64,000 bases of DNA from Bryobacterales bacterium. GTDB taxonomy: Bacteria; Acidobacteriota; Terriglobia; Bryobacterales; Bryobacteraceae. The DNA lies in the NCBI GenBank assembly GCA_003162425.1, contig PMOK01000267.1, positions 55,372 through 119,371 on the forward strand, given 5' to 3'. The notes under the pieces were generated by a model. It was not told the DNA's origin and did not search any database. It worked only from the letters and a program-made list of their open reading frames with translations. Each line of letters opens with the position of its first letter. Position 1 is the stretch's first letter. Positions 40,008 to 48,719 of the stretch are shown one piece after another. The position numbers and the translations under genes are program-made.

Positions 40008-42797
40008 TTGAGAAAGCAAAAGCGCAGACCAAAGGCCTGCTTTACGAAGCTCTTCTTTTGTTTCCCGTTTCTGTTGTTTCGGACGTTCGGGCAAACGCCG
40101 GAGCAGGTCGACTTCTTCGAAACGAGGGTGCGGCCGATCCTAGCGGCGCAGTGCTATACCTGCCACACCAATAGCAGGTTGGGCGGCTTGCGTGTAGACT
40201 CCAAGGAAGCATTGCTGAGCGGCGGGAATTCTGGTCCGGCCATCACTCCTGGAAAGCCGGACGAGAGCCTTTTGATCCGCGCGGTCCGGCAGACTGACGA
40301 ACGTTTGAAGATGCCGCTGGGCGGCAAGCTGAAGCCTGCCGAGATTGAGGCTCTGACAACGTGGGTGAAACTGGGCGCACCATGGTCCGCGTCGACCCAA
40401 GCCAATGGGACGGCAGCGGGCGCGAAGGAATGGAGCATCCGGCCCGATCAGCGCGCCTTCTGGGCCTTCCAACCGATTAGCCGTCCGGCCGCCACATCCA
40501 GCGTCGACAGCTTCATACTGGCGCGCCTACAACAGGAGGGTCTGAAACAAGTACAAGCGGCTGACAAGCACACCTTGATCCGCCGTGCTTATCTGGATTT
40601 GGCCGGCCTGCCTCCAACACCGCAAGAAGTCAGCGCCTTCGAACAAGACTCTTCGCCGCGTGCCTTTGCGCAGCTGGTGGATCGCCTACTGGCCTCGCCG
40701 CAATATGGTGAGCGCTGGGGGCGCTACTGGCTCGACGTGGCCCGCTACGGGGAAGCCGACGTGCGCGGCAATACTAGCATCGGCTATGAGACGTACTCGA
40801 GCGCTTTCCGCTATCGCGATTGGGTGATTCAGGCGATGAATGCGGATATGCCGTACGACCGCTTTGTGAAGCTGCAGCTTGCGGCGGACCTGATGCCGGG
40901 ACAGCAGGATAACATCGCGGCGCTTGGGTTCCTGGGATTGGGGCCGTGGTACTGGGATTTGACCGAGCCGCAGATCGTGCGGGCCGACGAACGTCACGAA
41001 CGTGTGGATGTCGTCACGCGCGGGTTGTTAGGGATCACGGTGGCTTGCGCGCGCTGCCACGACCATAAGTTCGATCCGATTTCCCAGCAGGATTACTACG
41101 GGATTGCCGGCGTGTTCAGTAATGTGCGCTATCACGAGTATCCGCTGGCTGCCGAGCCGGTGGTCAAGGCCTACACCGATCAAGCCATCAAAGTCGAGAA
41201 TCAAGAAAAGGCGATCTCCGAGTACCTGAATGCGCAGGCCCGCAAAGTGGCCGATGCGCTGGCGGGAGAGACCGCGAAATATGCTGCGGCGGCCTACAGA
41301 GTGTTAGGGACGGTGCATGAGAAAGCAGACCAGGTGGCATCCGCGGAACATTTGGATGCGGCGGTTCTGGCGCGCTGGGCTGAATTCTTGGGTAAGCCCC
41401 ATCCAGACTATCTGTACGTGAAGGATTGGGAGGAACTGCTGGCCAAGGGCGGATCGCCGGACCGAGTGAAGCAGGTGGCGGCGGGGCTGCAGGAGACTAT
41501 ACTTCGGGTAAACGCTCAGAAGAAGAAAGTAGACGAAGAGAACGACAAACGGCTATCCGCAATCGCGAAGCCGAAGGCCGGTGAGAAGATTCATCCGGAC
41601 GGGTTCGAGAGTTATGAGGACTTTTGTCCAGGCTGCGGCATCGAGCTGATTCCGACTCCCCGCGCAGAGTACACGTTCTGGGAAGATCTGTTCCACGAAC
41701 AGGACGGGATGGACCCAAACAAGAAGGACCCCGGCGTCCTGTTGTTCAAGGAGAAAGAGCTTGAACGATTTCTCGACGCCGAGAGCAAGGGCCGTCTGGA
41801 GACTTTGCGCGCTGCACTGGATGGCTTGAAGAAGGAGCTACCTCCACCCTATCCGTTTGTACACGGCGTTGCGGACGTTCCCAACCCGCATGATCTGAAG
41901 ATCGCGTTGCGCGGGAATCCGAACAACCTGGGGCCGGAAACACCGCGCCGCTTTCCGGAGATCCTGAGTACGGGAACACCGCAACGTTTCACGCGAGGCA
42001 GCGGGCGCCTGGAACTGGCAGATGCGATTGTGAGTAATCCGCTGTTCGCGCGAGTGATTGTCAATCGCGTGTGGAAGGCGCATTTTGGCCGGGGGATTGT
42101 GGACACCGCCAGCAACTTCGGAGCAGCGGGCGATCGGCCGAGCCATCCGGAATTGCTGGAATACCTGGCCGGTCGGTTTATCGACAGCGGTATGTCGCTG
42201 AAGCAGTTGCATCGCGATATTATGCTGTCGGCGGCTTACCAGTTGAGTACTGACTACTCGGCTGCCGACTACAATAAGGATGGAGAGAACCGGTTTTACT
42301 GGCGCTACAACCGCCGGCGGCTGGACGCGGAAGCTTTGCGGGATTCCATTCTCGCAGTAGCGGGTTCGCTGGATCCAGCGGTGGGCGGTCCATCGCTCGA
42401 TTGGAACGACGACAACCATCGCCGTAGCGTGTATGGGAAGGTGAGCCGATTCAAAGTGGATACCTATTTATCGCTGTTTGATTTTCCGGATCCGTCGACC
42501 ACCAGCGAGCAGCGCGTGACCACCATGGTTCCTTTGCAAAGGCTGTTCTTCATGAACAGCAGCTTCGTCTACAAACAGGCTTCAAAACTGTCCGAAACGG
42601 TGGCCGGCGAGAAGGATGACGGGGCGAGAATTCGCGAGACCTACCGGCGCGTGTTTGGGCGCCAGCCGTCCGAGCAGGAGATGCGGCTGGGGCTGGAGTT
42701 TCTGGACTCTGGCCGGACAGACTCAGAGCGGCAAGAGCTGTGGAGGGAGTACGCCCGCGCGTTGTTCAGCTCCAACGAATTTACTTTTCTAAACTAG
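40008..42797 (+). CDS. Exported PSD1 heme/DUF1549/DUF1553 protein, copy 1
   Basis: A TTG start two bases after the receptor stop gives 929 residues. A signal peptide (KLFFCFPFLLFRTFGQ) precedes a planctomycete-type cytochrome C domain with the heme motif CYTCH near residue 47. DUF1549 follows (about 165-370; a DRLLASPQYGERWGRYWLDVARYGEADVRG-type block and CARCHDHKFDPI near 345). DUF1553 is C-terminal (about 650-900; GRGIVDTASNFG and IDSGMSLKQLHRDIMLSAAYQLS). A zinc-like FCPGCGIEL pair sits in the middle. The function is not known; such proteins are always near DUF1501 genes and sugar-use genes, as here. Confidence 0.9.
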   Translation: MRKQKRRPKACFTKLFFCFPFLLFRTFGQTPEQVDFFETRVRPILAAQCYTCHTNSRLGGLRVDSKEALLSGGNSGPAITPGKPDESLLIRAVRQTDERLKMPLGGKLKPAEIEALTTWVKLGAPWSASTQANGTAAGAKEWSIRPDQRAFWAFQPISRPAATSSVDSFILARLQQEGLKQVQAADKHTLIRRAYLDLAGLPPTPQEVSAFEQDSSPRAFAQLVDRLLASPQYGERWGRYWLDVARYGEADVRGNTSIGYETYSSAFRYRDWVIQAMNADMPYDRFVKLQLAADLMPGQQDNIAALGFLGLGPWYWDLTEPQIVRADERHERVDVVTRGLLGITVACARCHDHKFDPISQQDYYGIAGVFSNVRYHEYPLAAEPVVKAYTDQAIKVENQEKAISEYLNAQARKVADALAGETAKYAAAAYRVLGTVHEKADQVASAEHLDAAVLARWAEFLGKPHPDYLYVKDWEELLAKGGSPDRVKQVAAGLQETILRVNAQKKKVDEENDKRLSAIAKPKAGEKIHPDGFESYEDFCPGCGIELIPTPRAEYTFWEDLFHEQDGMDPNKKDPGVLLFKEKELERFLDAESKGRLETLRAALDGLKKELPPPYPFVHGVADVPNPHDLKIALRGNPNNLGPETPRRFPEILSTGTPQRFTRGSGRLELADAIVSNPLFARVIVNRVWKAHFGRGIVDTASNFGAAGDRPSHPELLEYLAGRFIDSGMSLKQLHRDIMLSAAYQLSTDYSAADYNKDGENRFYWRYNRRRLDAEALRDSILAVAGSLDPAVGGPSLDWNDDNHRRSVYGKVSRFKVDTYLSLFDFPDPSTTSEQRVTTMVPLQRLFFMNSSFVYKQASKLSETVAGEKDDGARIRETYRRVFGRQPSEQEMRLGLEFLDSGRTDSERQELWREYARALFSSNEFTFLN

Positions 42798-42808
42798 AGA
42801 AAGACTTT

Positions 42809-44227
42809 ATGCACAAGTGTGAAACTGCCCGCCCGCTGACCCGCCGCGACGCTCTGCGACGAATTGGCGGTGGATTCGGTCTGGTGGGACTCGCCGGCAG
42901 TCTCGAAGGCTCGGTAAGGCCTGCCAGTAGTCTGGCGGAGCGGCCGCCGCATTTCCCCGGTAAAGCGAAGCATGTCATCTTTCTGTTTCTGAACGGCGGC
43001 CTCTCCCAGGTGGATTCATTCGACCCCAAACCGGCGCTGATAAAATATAACGGTCAGCCCTTGCCAGGCGGCAATCCGAAGACGGAGCGGCGCACGGGCA
43101 ACCTGATGCAGTCGCCCTTCGCGTTTAAGCGCTACGGCCAGAGCGGACTTGAGGTGAGCGAACTGTTCCCGCACGTCGGCACTTGCGTGGACGACATCTG
43201 TTTTATTCGATCCACCACCACGGATATTCCTAATCACGAGCCTTCGCTCTCGATGATTAACAACGGCCATATCCAACCCGGACGTCCGTCGCTTGGCGCG
43301 TGGACGACGTACGGCCTGGGAACGCAGAACCAGAATCTGCCAGGATTCATCGTGCTGTGCCCGGAGCAACCGAATATCGTCGGACCTCCTTTGTGGGGAT
43401 CGGCATTTCTGCCGGCGGTGTTTCAGGGCACCTATATCTCGACCAAGGAGACCGATCCAGAGAAGCAGTTGCCGTATATCCGCAACGGGCAGGAGACGCC
43501 CGGGCAACAGCGCAAAGAACTGGATCTGCTGTCGAAACTGAACCGGCTGCAGTTGGAGTCGGAAGGGTATGACGATCCGCAACTGGAGGCTACCATCTCG
43601 TCGATGGAGGTTGCGTTCCGGATGCAGACGGAAGCTCCCGAAGTGTTCGATCTGAGCAAGGAGACCGAAGCCACCCGGAAATTGTATGGTGAAGGCGAGT
43701 TTGCGCGAGGCTGCATTCAGGCGCGCCGGCTGGTGGAACGCGGGGTGCGGGTGGTGCAGATCTACTTCTCCAAGGGCAATCCTTGGGACCACCACAACGA
43801 CATCGAGCAGCATCGCAAGCTGGCCTTGCGGTGCGATCAGGCGATCGCCGGGTTGCTGAAGGATTTGAAGTCACGCGGGCTGCTGGATGAGACTCTGGTT
43901 TTTCTGGGTACGGAATTCGGTCGCACGCCGGTGGTGGAAACCAGCGGTGGATTCGGCGGGGACAAGCTGCAGAACGGGCGCGATCACAATCCGTTTGGGT
44001 TTACGGTGTGGATGGCCGGCGGCGGCGTGAAGGGCGGCACCGTGTTTGGAGCTACCGATGATTTTGGTTTCCATGCAGTGCAGGATCCGGTGCATGTGCA
44101 TGATGTACACGCGACCATGCTGCACGCGATGGGATTAAATCATGAACGGCTCACGTATCGGTTTAGTGGGCGGGATTTTCGATTGACGGATGTGGCGGGG
44201 AATGTGATTCATCAGGTGTTGAGTTAG
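42809..44227 (+). CDS. Exported DUF1501 protein, copy 1
   Basis: Starting at 42809 the protein has 472 residues. A Tat-like leader (LTRRDALRRIGGGFG) is followed by KHVIFLFLNGGLSQVDSFDP, the signature of DUF1501, which belongs to the alkaline-phosphatase/sulfatase fold. Other conserved parts are NHEPSLSMINNGHIQPGRPS, NPWDHHNDIEQHRKLALRCD, GTEFGRTP and GRDHNPFGFTVWMAGGG, whose Asp and His could bind metals. No sulfatase Cys/Ser motif CxPxR is seen. The gene follows copy 1 of PSD1 by 11 bases. Export together with PSD1 suggests a periplasmic partnership, but no reaction is known. Confidence 0.9.
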   Translation: MHKCETARPLTRRDALRRIGGGFGLVGLAGSLEGSVRPASSLAERPPHFPGKAKHVIFLFLNGGLSQVDSFDPKPALIKYNGQPLPGGNPKTERRTGNLMQSPFAFKRYGQSGLEVSELFPHVGTCVDDICFIRSTTTDIPNHEPSLSMINNGHIQPGRPSLGAWTTYGLGTQNQNLPGFIVLCPEQPNIVGPPLWGSAFLPAVFQGTYISTKETDPEKQLPYIRNGQETPGQQRKELDLLSKLNRLQLESEGYDDPQLEATISSMEVAFRMQTEAPEVFDLSKETEATRKLYGEGEFARGCIQARRLVERGVRVVQIYFSKGNPWDHHNDIEQHRKLALRCDQAIAGLLKDLKSRGLLDETLVFLGTEFGRTPVVETSGGFGGDKLQNGRDHNPFGFTVWMAGGGVKGGTVFGATDDFGFHAVQDPVHVHDVHATMLHAMGLNHERLTYRFSGRDFRLTDVAGNVIHQVLS

Positions 44228-44266
44228 GTGTGGGACTTGGTGAATCGCTGCGCCACACTGGATCAG

Positions 44267-45040
44267 TTAGATTTCGGCTAGTACGGGGGTGGGGACTTCG
44301 ACGCCTTCGGCAGCCGTAAAGGCGTCGACGATCAAGTTCTCGGAGTAGCAGATGTGCTCGATCATCGCTTGGCGGGATTTTTGGGGGTCGCCTTCGCGGA
44401 TGATCCTATATAACGCCTGATGCGACGTCAGCTCGTTCTTCTTGAAAGCAGCTAGGTCGTCAACACTGGATTCCAGCAGTTCGCCGGCCTTCGCCATCAA
44501 GTGAGTAAACGAGCGCACCAGTTTTGCCAGCACGCAATTGTGCGTAGCCTTCGCAACTGCGTAGTGGAACTCAGGTGCAATGTTAGCTACCGGTTCGTCG
44601 CGCTGAATGGCGCGGTCGATTTTGGTAAGCACGTCTTCCATGTACCAGAAATCTTCCGGTGTGGCGCGTTCTGTGGCTACTTGCGCGGTGCCGCCTTCGA
44701 CGATCTTGCGGGTTTCAATCACTTCGAGAATCGCTTCCTTCTCGAGCAAGATGGCCAGTACGTCGGCGTGAATGATGTACTCGGGCGAGACCCTCCTAAC
44801 GAAACAACCCAGGCCAGGTTTGATTTCGATCAGGTTCAGAACGGACATCATTTGGAGAGCTTCGCGGATCCCCGTGCGGCTGACACCGAACTGCTCCACC
44901 AACTCGTTTTGCGAGGGCAGTTTACCGCCGGGCTTAAAGGTCCCATCCTTAAGCCAGCCGATCATCTGATCCAGGGTCTGCGTGGATAGCGTGTCACGAA
45001 GCACTGTAGAAGGATTCCTACGTGGGTTACCGCTCGACAA
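44267..45040 (-). CDS. GntR-family regulator, FCD type
   Basis: A 257-residue regulator. The N-terminal winged helix has the GntR pattern DGTFKPGGKLPSQNELVEQFGVSRTGIREAL at about residues 30-62 (in two visible pieces), and the C-terminal helical FCD domain follows with metal-type residues such as EFHYAVAKATHN and a late His in MIEHICYSE. FCD members bind sugar acids or other organic acids and lose DNA on binding. An operator copy (45071-45088) lies directly upstream, so it probably represses itself, and by inference the other genes carrying the same site. It is the only GntR gene in the region. Confidence 0.92.
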   Translation of the reverse strand: MSSGNPRRNPSTVLRDTLSTQTLDQMIGWLKDGTFKPGGKLPSQNELVEQFGVSRTGIREALQMMSVLNLIEIKPGLGCFVRRVSPEYIIHADVLAILLEKEAILEVIETRKIVEGGTAQVATERATPEDFWYMEDVLTKIDRAIQRDEPVANIAPEFHYAVAKATHNCVLAKLVRSFTHLMAKAGELLESSVDDLAAFKKNELTSHQALYRIIREGDPQKSRQAMIEHICYSENLIVDAFTAAEGVEVPTPVLAEI

Positions 45041-45070
45041 GTTGTTCCTCCAAAAGGCTTATCCTAACAC

Positions 45071-45088
45071 GATCATACGTATCATACC
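45071..45088 (-). promoter_or_regulatory. Tandem operator upstream of gntR
   Basis: GATCATACGTATCATACC holds two ATCATAC half sites, and GTATCATAC is a perfect odd palindrome. It includes the stop codon of the deacylase gene and ends 30 bases before the gntR start. Confidence 0.75.
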
Positions 45089-45999
45089 AGCAATCGAGGG
45101 AAGAAGAGCTGCACCAAGCGATCGCCGGGCTGGGCCGAGGCGAAGGTGCGCAGGATCGCGACCTGGCCCGTAGCAGGCGCGGTGATGGTCTGCAACAGGG
45201 AGCCGTCCAAGCCGCGAATGGTTCCTAGTTGTGCGCCGGCCTGGACGTGGTCGCCGATTTTGAGAGCGGAGTGGAAAAGTCCGGCGGATTCCGCAAAGCA
45301 ATCGGCATGGCCCACTTCAGACGACGCGACGGTGAGCGGGGCGCCTTCCCACGGTAGAATCTTCCAGAAATCGAGGAAGCGGAGAATAATTTGCCGCGAG
45401 AGCGCCTGCCCTTCGGGCGTAATGGTTCCCTGGCCGCCGATTTCGGTTTCCACCGCTGCGATCCCCTTTTCGAGCGCGGAGTTGCCGAGCACACCCTCGG
45501 GCCATTCGTAAGGATGCAGGAATTGGAAACCCAGGTGATAGGCGCAGGCCTTGCTTAGGCGGCCAGCCTCAGAGTCGTGCAGCGGATACTCGCCATAGGG
45601 CATGACCAAAGCTTCCTTGCTCCAACCATGCAGAGAGAGCATGGCGTCGTTGCCATCGAGCAGTTCGTCCAGGATTAGGCGGGCAAGGCGGCTGGAGACC
45701 GATCCGTGGGGATCGCCGGGGAAGGTGCGGTTGAGGTCGACGGAGTCCACCGGATTGCGGCGCAGTCCGGCTGCAAAGGCCTGCGGGTTCACCACCGGGG
45801 CTATGGTCACGGTCCCGGTGAGTCGAACCGGATCAAGTTCCTCCGCCATGCGATGCAAGGCTGCCACCCCTTCGTATTCGTCGCCGTGCACGCCCGCGAA
45901 AATGACGACGCTCGGTTTTTCGGAGGCGCCTCGGAGGACAGTGAACGGAATCTTCACGTCGAAGCCCAAGGTCAGGCGCTGGATGCTATGCCGGGACAT
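45082..45999 (-). CDS. Succinylglutamate desuccinylase/aspartoacylase-family deacylase
   Basis: A 305-residue zinc hydrolase. Zinc ligands are the His and Glu of FAGVHGDEYEG near residue 38 and the His of LSLHGWS near 123; the catalytic Glu is in VETEIGG near 190. NPVDSVDLNRTFPG is the substrate-binding Asn-Arg segment. The C-terminal 80 residues form a lipoyl-like beta-barrel (ALKIGDHVQAGAQLGTI). The family removes acyl groups from N-acyl amino acids (AstE, aspartoacylase, and the ectoine-pathway deacetylase DoeB). It lies six bases after the M24 hydrolase gene in the same operon. The natural substrate is not visible. Confidence 0.88.
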   Translation of the reverse strand: MSRHSIQRLTLGFDVKIPFTVLRGASEKPSVVIFAGVHGDEYEGVAALHRMAEELDPVRLTGTVTIAPVVNPQAFAAGLRRNPVDSVDLNRTFPGDPHGSVSSRLARLILDELLDGNDAMLSLHGWSKEALVMPYGEYPLHDSEAGRLSKACAYHLGFQFLHPYEWPEGVLGNSALEKGIAAVETEIGGQGTITPEGQALSRQIILRFLDFWKILPWEGAPLTVASSEVGHADCFAESAGLFHSALKIGDHVQAGAQLGTIRGLDGSLLQTITAPATGQVAILRTFASAQPGDRLVQLFFPRLLV

Positions 46000-46004
46000 G
46001 GTCG

Positions 46005-47147
46005 TTAAAGGGCAATCGGCTGCAGGTTGCGCGGTGACCGGGAGAGCACTTCAGCGCCATCTTTGGTGATCAGGACATTCTCTTCCACGTGGAAGGTTCC
46101 GTAAGTGGTGGCGACGCCTGGCTCGATGGTGATCACCATACCTTCTTGCAGCACGGTTTGATCGTGCGGGCCCAGGTGAGGCGGTTCGGTCATGTCGAGT
46201 CCCATGCCGTGGCCCACGCGGGCCGCCAGTTGCGTGATGGAAGAGGTGATCGGGAAGAAGAGCGCCTCCAGTTCTTTCAGGCAGAACTGCCAAATCCAGG
46301 AGGCTCGCACGCCCGGGCGCACCATGGTGACTGCCTCGGTGGTGATGCGGTGAATGGCGTCCTGGGCCGAGCGCTGCTCGTCGGACGGTGGTCCCACGAT
46401 TCCCGCGCGTGAGTAATCGGACCAGTAGCCGTTGACGGTGCAACCGGCATCCATCCAAACCAAGTCGCCCGAAACCAGCGGGCGGTTCTCGGGCGGCTTG
46501 GTGACGAAGTCGTAGTTGCCGGATCCGGACGTGATGGCGAGAAAGATGGTCCCATCGGAATGTTGGACCAGATAGTCTTTCATGGCCAAGTAAACGTCGC
46601 GCTCGGGCATGCCGGCGCGCGCGGAGCGGAAAGTGGCCTGGTAAGCCTCGCTGGTGGTGTCACAGGCCTGGCGGATGCAGGAGATTTCCCAGGGCGACTT
46701 CACCATCCGCAGCGCCCACAGCAGCGGCGCGGCATCAGACAGGGTCAGGCCGGGTAAGGCGTCGCGCAAGCGGTTGAATTGCAGATAAGAGTAATCGAAG
46801 GCCTGCTCCGCGCCGAGTTCCATTCCGATGGTGGCGTTGAGCAGACTTTTTTCCGCGAGGGCTTCCTGGATCAGGTCGACAGGGACAGTCGCGAGTGGCT
46901 GGTAGTCGCGAATATCGGAGATCCAGGAGAAGCGCCGGGCTTCGGCTGCATGACCGGTGTGGGTGAAGAAGACCGGATCGCCCGCCAGCGGCAGCAACAC
47001 GAAGAAAGGCCGTGGCACGCTACGGGACGGTGATGGGTAGCCGGTGAAATACGCCAAGTTGGCGCCGGTGCCGAGCAGGACGGCCTGCATGCCGTGCTCC
47101 TGCATCAGACCGCGCAGACGCTCCAAGCGCTGGGAGTGTTCGCTCAT
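46005..47147 (-). CDS. M24-family metallohydrolase (Xaa-Pro dipeptidase-like)
   Basis: The ATG at 47147 overlaps the upstream stop (ATGA), giving 380 residues. The creatinase-like N-terminal domain (about 1-125) is followed by the pita-bread catalytic domain. The five metal ligands are present: Asp in VWMDAGCT and WSDYSRAG, His in VGHGMGLDM, Glu in ITIEPGVA and HVEENVLIT. Relatives cleave Xaa-Pro dipeptides, creatine, or (DoeA) open the ectoine ring. It is immediately followed by the aspartoacylase-family gene, a pair also found in ectoine degradation. The intact metal site makes a peptidase or amidohydrolase role equally possible. Confidence 0.88.
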   Translation of the reverse strand: MSEHSQRLERLRGLMQEHGMQAVLLGTGANLAYFTGYPSPSRSVPRPFFVLLPLAGDPVFFTHTGHAAEARRFSWISDIRDYQPLATVPVDLIQEALAEKSLLNATIGMELGAEQAFDYSYLQFNRLRDALPGLTLSDAAPLLWALRMVKSPWEISCIRQACDTTSEAYQATFRSARAGMPERDVYLAMKDYLVQHSDGTIFLAITSGSGNYDFVTKPPENRPLVSGDLVWMDAGCTVNGYWSDYSRAGIVGPPSDEQRSAQDAIHRITTEAVTMVRPGVRASWIWQFCLKELEALFFPITSSITQLAARVGHGMGLDMTEPPHLGPHDQTVLQEGMVITIEPGVATTYGTFHVEENVLITKDGAEVLSRSPRNLQPIAL

Positions 47148-47932
47148 GCGCGGTGGGGCCCGGCCAGCCACTGAACCATTTGGGTCAGGAAGGGACCGGA
47201 GTGGGGCCAGTCTTGAAATCCGGCTCCCCAGTGCGGCGCGATATCGGAGGTGAACGCAAGCGACCGCCCTTGGCCGAATTCTCCGACCACCACCAGCGGG
47301 TCCTCTGCTTCGCCGATGCGCGCCAGCACACTGGCGTTGGGCTTCAGGGTGACACGATTGTAGCCGTTGAAGATCGGCTCGCGCGACCAGTCCAAGCCCT
47401 GCATGATGGGGTGCGCGGCATCGACGACTTGCGCGAGCGCGCCCTCAGGAGTCTCGATGCGATCGTCATTGCGCTCCAGACAGTTCACCGGCAGAACCTC
47501 TTCGATGGGCGTGCCGCCGTAGTTGCCGGCGTTATGCCGGCCGGTGAAGGTGGCGTAGCCGCCGATCATGGCCAGGGCCCCGCCGTGCCGAACGAATTCT
47601 CGCACCAGCTTGAGGCGGTTGGGGCCCATCGGCGCACGCATGGAGCGATCCATGGGATAGAGAATCAGCGCGTCGCTTTCGACATCGCTCAGAAAGACGA
47701 CGTCATATTGACCGATCGCTTCCCTCGTTTCCGGAAAACGTGCGAGTGCGTCCCAGCCGGTCATGTAATCGACTGAGAATTGAGGATCGGAGCGCCAGTG
47801 ATCGATGATTCTCTGGGCTTGGTTTTCGACACTGGCGCCGCGCAGGTCATAAGTGAGGCTGCTGAAAGCGCCCAGCGTTCCAGCGGTCATCCAGGAGTCG
47901 CCCACGTACAGTATCCGGATCGGTTTCGACAT
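47144..47932 (-). CDS. Glutamine-amidotransferase-fold (ThuA-like) protein
   Basis: This 262-residue protein has a class-I amidotransferase-like flavodoxin core: IRILYVGDSWMTAGTLGAF at the start, YDVVFLSDVESD near 80, FVRHGGALAMIGGYATFTG near 115, and a late GEFGQGRSLAFTSDIAPHW. The catalytic Cys of true amidotransferases is not apparent at the nucleophile position, as in ThuA-type proteins linked to sugar use. It is the third gene of the operon from 49996 and overlaps the M24 gene by four bases. Its reaction is unknown. Confidence 0.7.
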   Translation of the reverse strand: MSKPIRILYVGDSWMTAGTLGAFSSLTYDLRGASVENQAQRIIDHWRSDPQFSVDYMTGWDALARFPETREAIGQYDVVFLSDVESDALILYPMDRSMRAPMGPNRLKLVREFVRHGGALAMIGGYATFTGRHNAGNYGGTPIEEVLPVNCLERNDDRIETPEGALAQVVDAAHPIMQGLDWSREPIFNGYNRVTLKPNASVLARIGEAEDPLVVVGEFGQGRSLAFTSDIAPHWGAGFQDWPHSGPFLTQMVQWLAGPHRA

Positions 47933-47933
47933 G

Positions 47934-48719
47934 TTAGAGGAGATTGTAAATGTAGGGCATCACGCCTTCGGTGTAGCCGCCTGAAGCGAGTTCACCGCCG
48001 TCAACAACGATAACGGACCCAGTGACAAAGCGGCTGGCGTCGGAGGCGAGATAGATCACTGCGCCCACGATCTCTTCGGGCTCCCCGGCTCTGCCTAACG
48101 GGATCTTAGCGATGATGGGGCGCAGGTATTCATCCGATTTCAAGATGGCCTCGTTCATCGGTGTGCGGATGAAACCCGGGGCAATGGCATTCACGCGGAT
48201 GTTGAAGCGCGCCCACTCGGTCGCGAGCGTGCGTGTCATTTGGGCCACTGCGCCTTTGCTGGCTGTATATGCGACCGCGGTGGGGTAGCCGATGAAGGAG
48301 AGCACCGAGGCGATCTGAATGATGGCTCCGCCGCCGTGATCTTTCATCTTGCGAGCCGCAGCGCGCGCGCAGAGAAACGACCCCTTGGCGTTGACACTCA
48401 ATACTTCGTCCCAGCCGTGTGGCGTCTCGTCCTCGGCGCGTGCGCCTCCGCCGATGGCCGCGTTGGCGATCATGATGTCGATCTGGCCGAACTCCTGGCA
48501 GGCTTTCTCGACCAGGGCTTCCACGTCCGCTTCGCGCGATACGTCGGTCCGCTGGAAGCGGACGTTCTTCTCGGGGAAGCCGGTTGGATCGCGAATATCA
48601 GCTCCCACTACGAGCGCGCCGGCATCGGCGAGACCGCGCACCAACGCGAGTCCGATGCCGCCAGACGCTCCGGTGACGACGGCGACTTTGCCGGAGATGT
48701 CGAATAAGGACGAAGTCAT
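47934..48719 (-). CDS. Short-chain dehydrogenase/reductase
   Basis: A 261-residue classical SDR. The cofactor motif VTGASGGIGLAL is near residue 15, NAAIGG near 86, and the catalytic set is Ser in IIQIASVLSF, Tyr in AVAYTASKGA with Lys four residues on. The C-terminus ends in SVIVVDGGELASGG. Asp in VVGADIRD after strand 2 favours NAD. Likely it oxidises a hydroxy acid or sugar alcohol. It overlaps the threonine-synthase-like gene by four bases and precedes the amidotransferase-fold gene with one base between. Confidence 0.9.
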   Translation of the reverse strand: MTSSLFDISGKVAVVTGASGGIGLALVRGLADAGALVVGADIRDPTGFPEKNVRFQRTDVSREADVEALVEKACQEFGQIDIMIANAAIGGGARAEDETPHGWDEVLSVNAKGSFLCARAAARKMKDHGGGAIIQIASVLSFIGYPTAVAYTASKGAVAQMTRTLATEWARFNIRVNAIAPGFIRTPMNEAILKSDEYLRPIIAKIPLGRAGEPEEIVGAVIYLASDASRFVTGSVIVVDGGELASGGYTEGVMPYIYNLL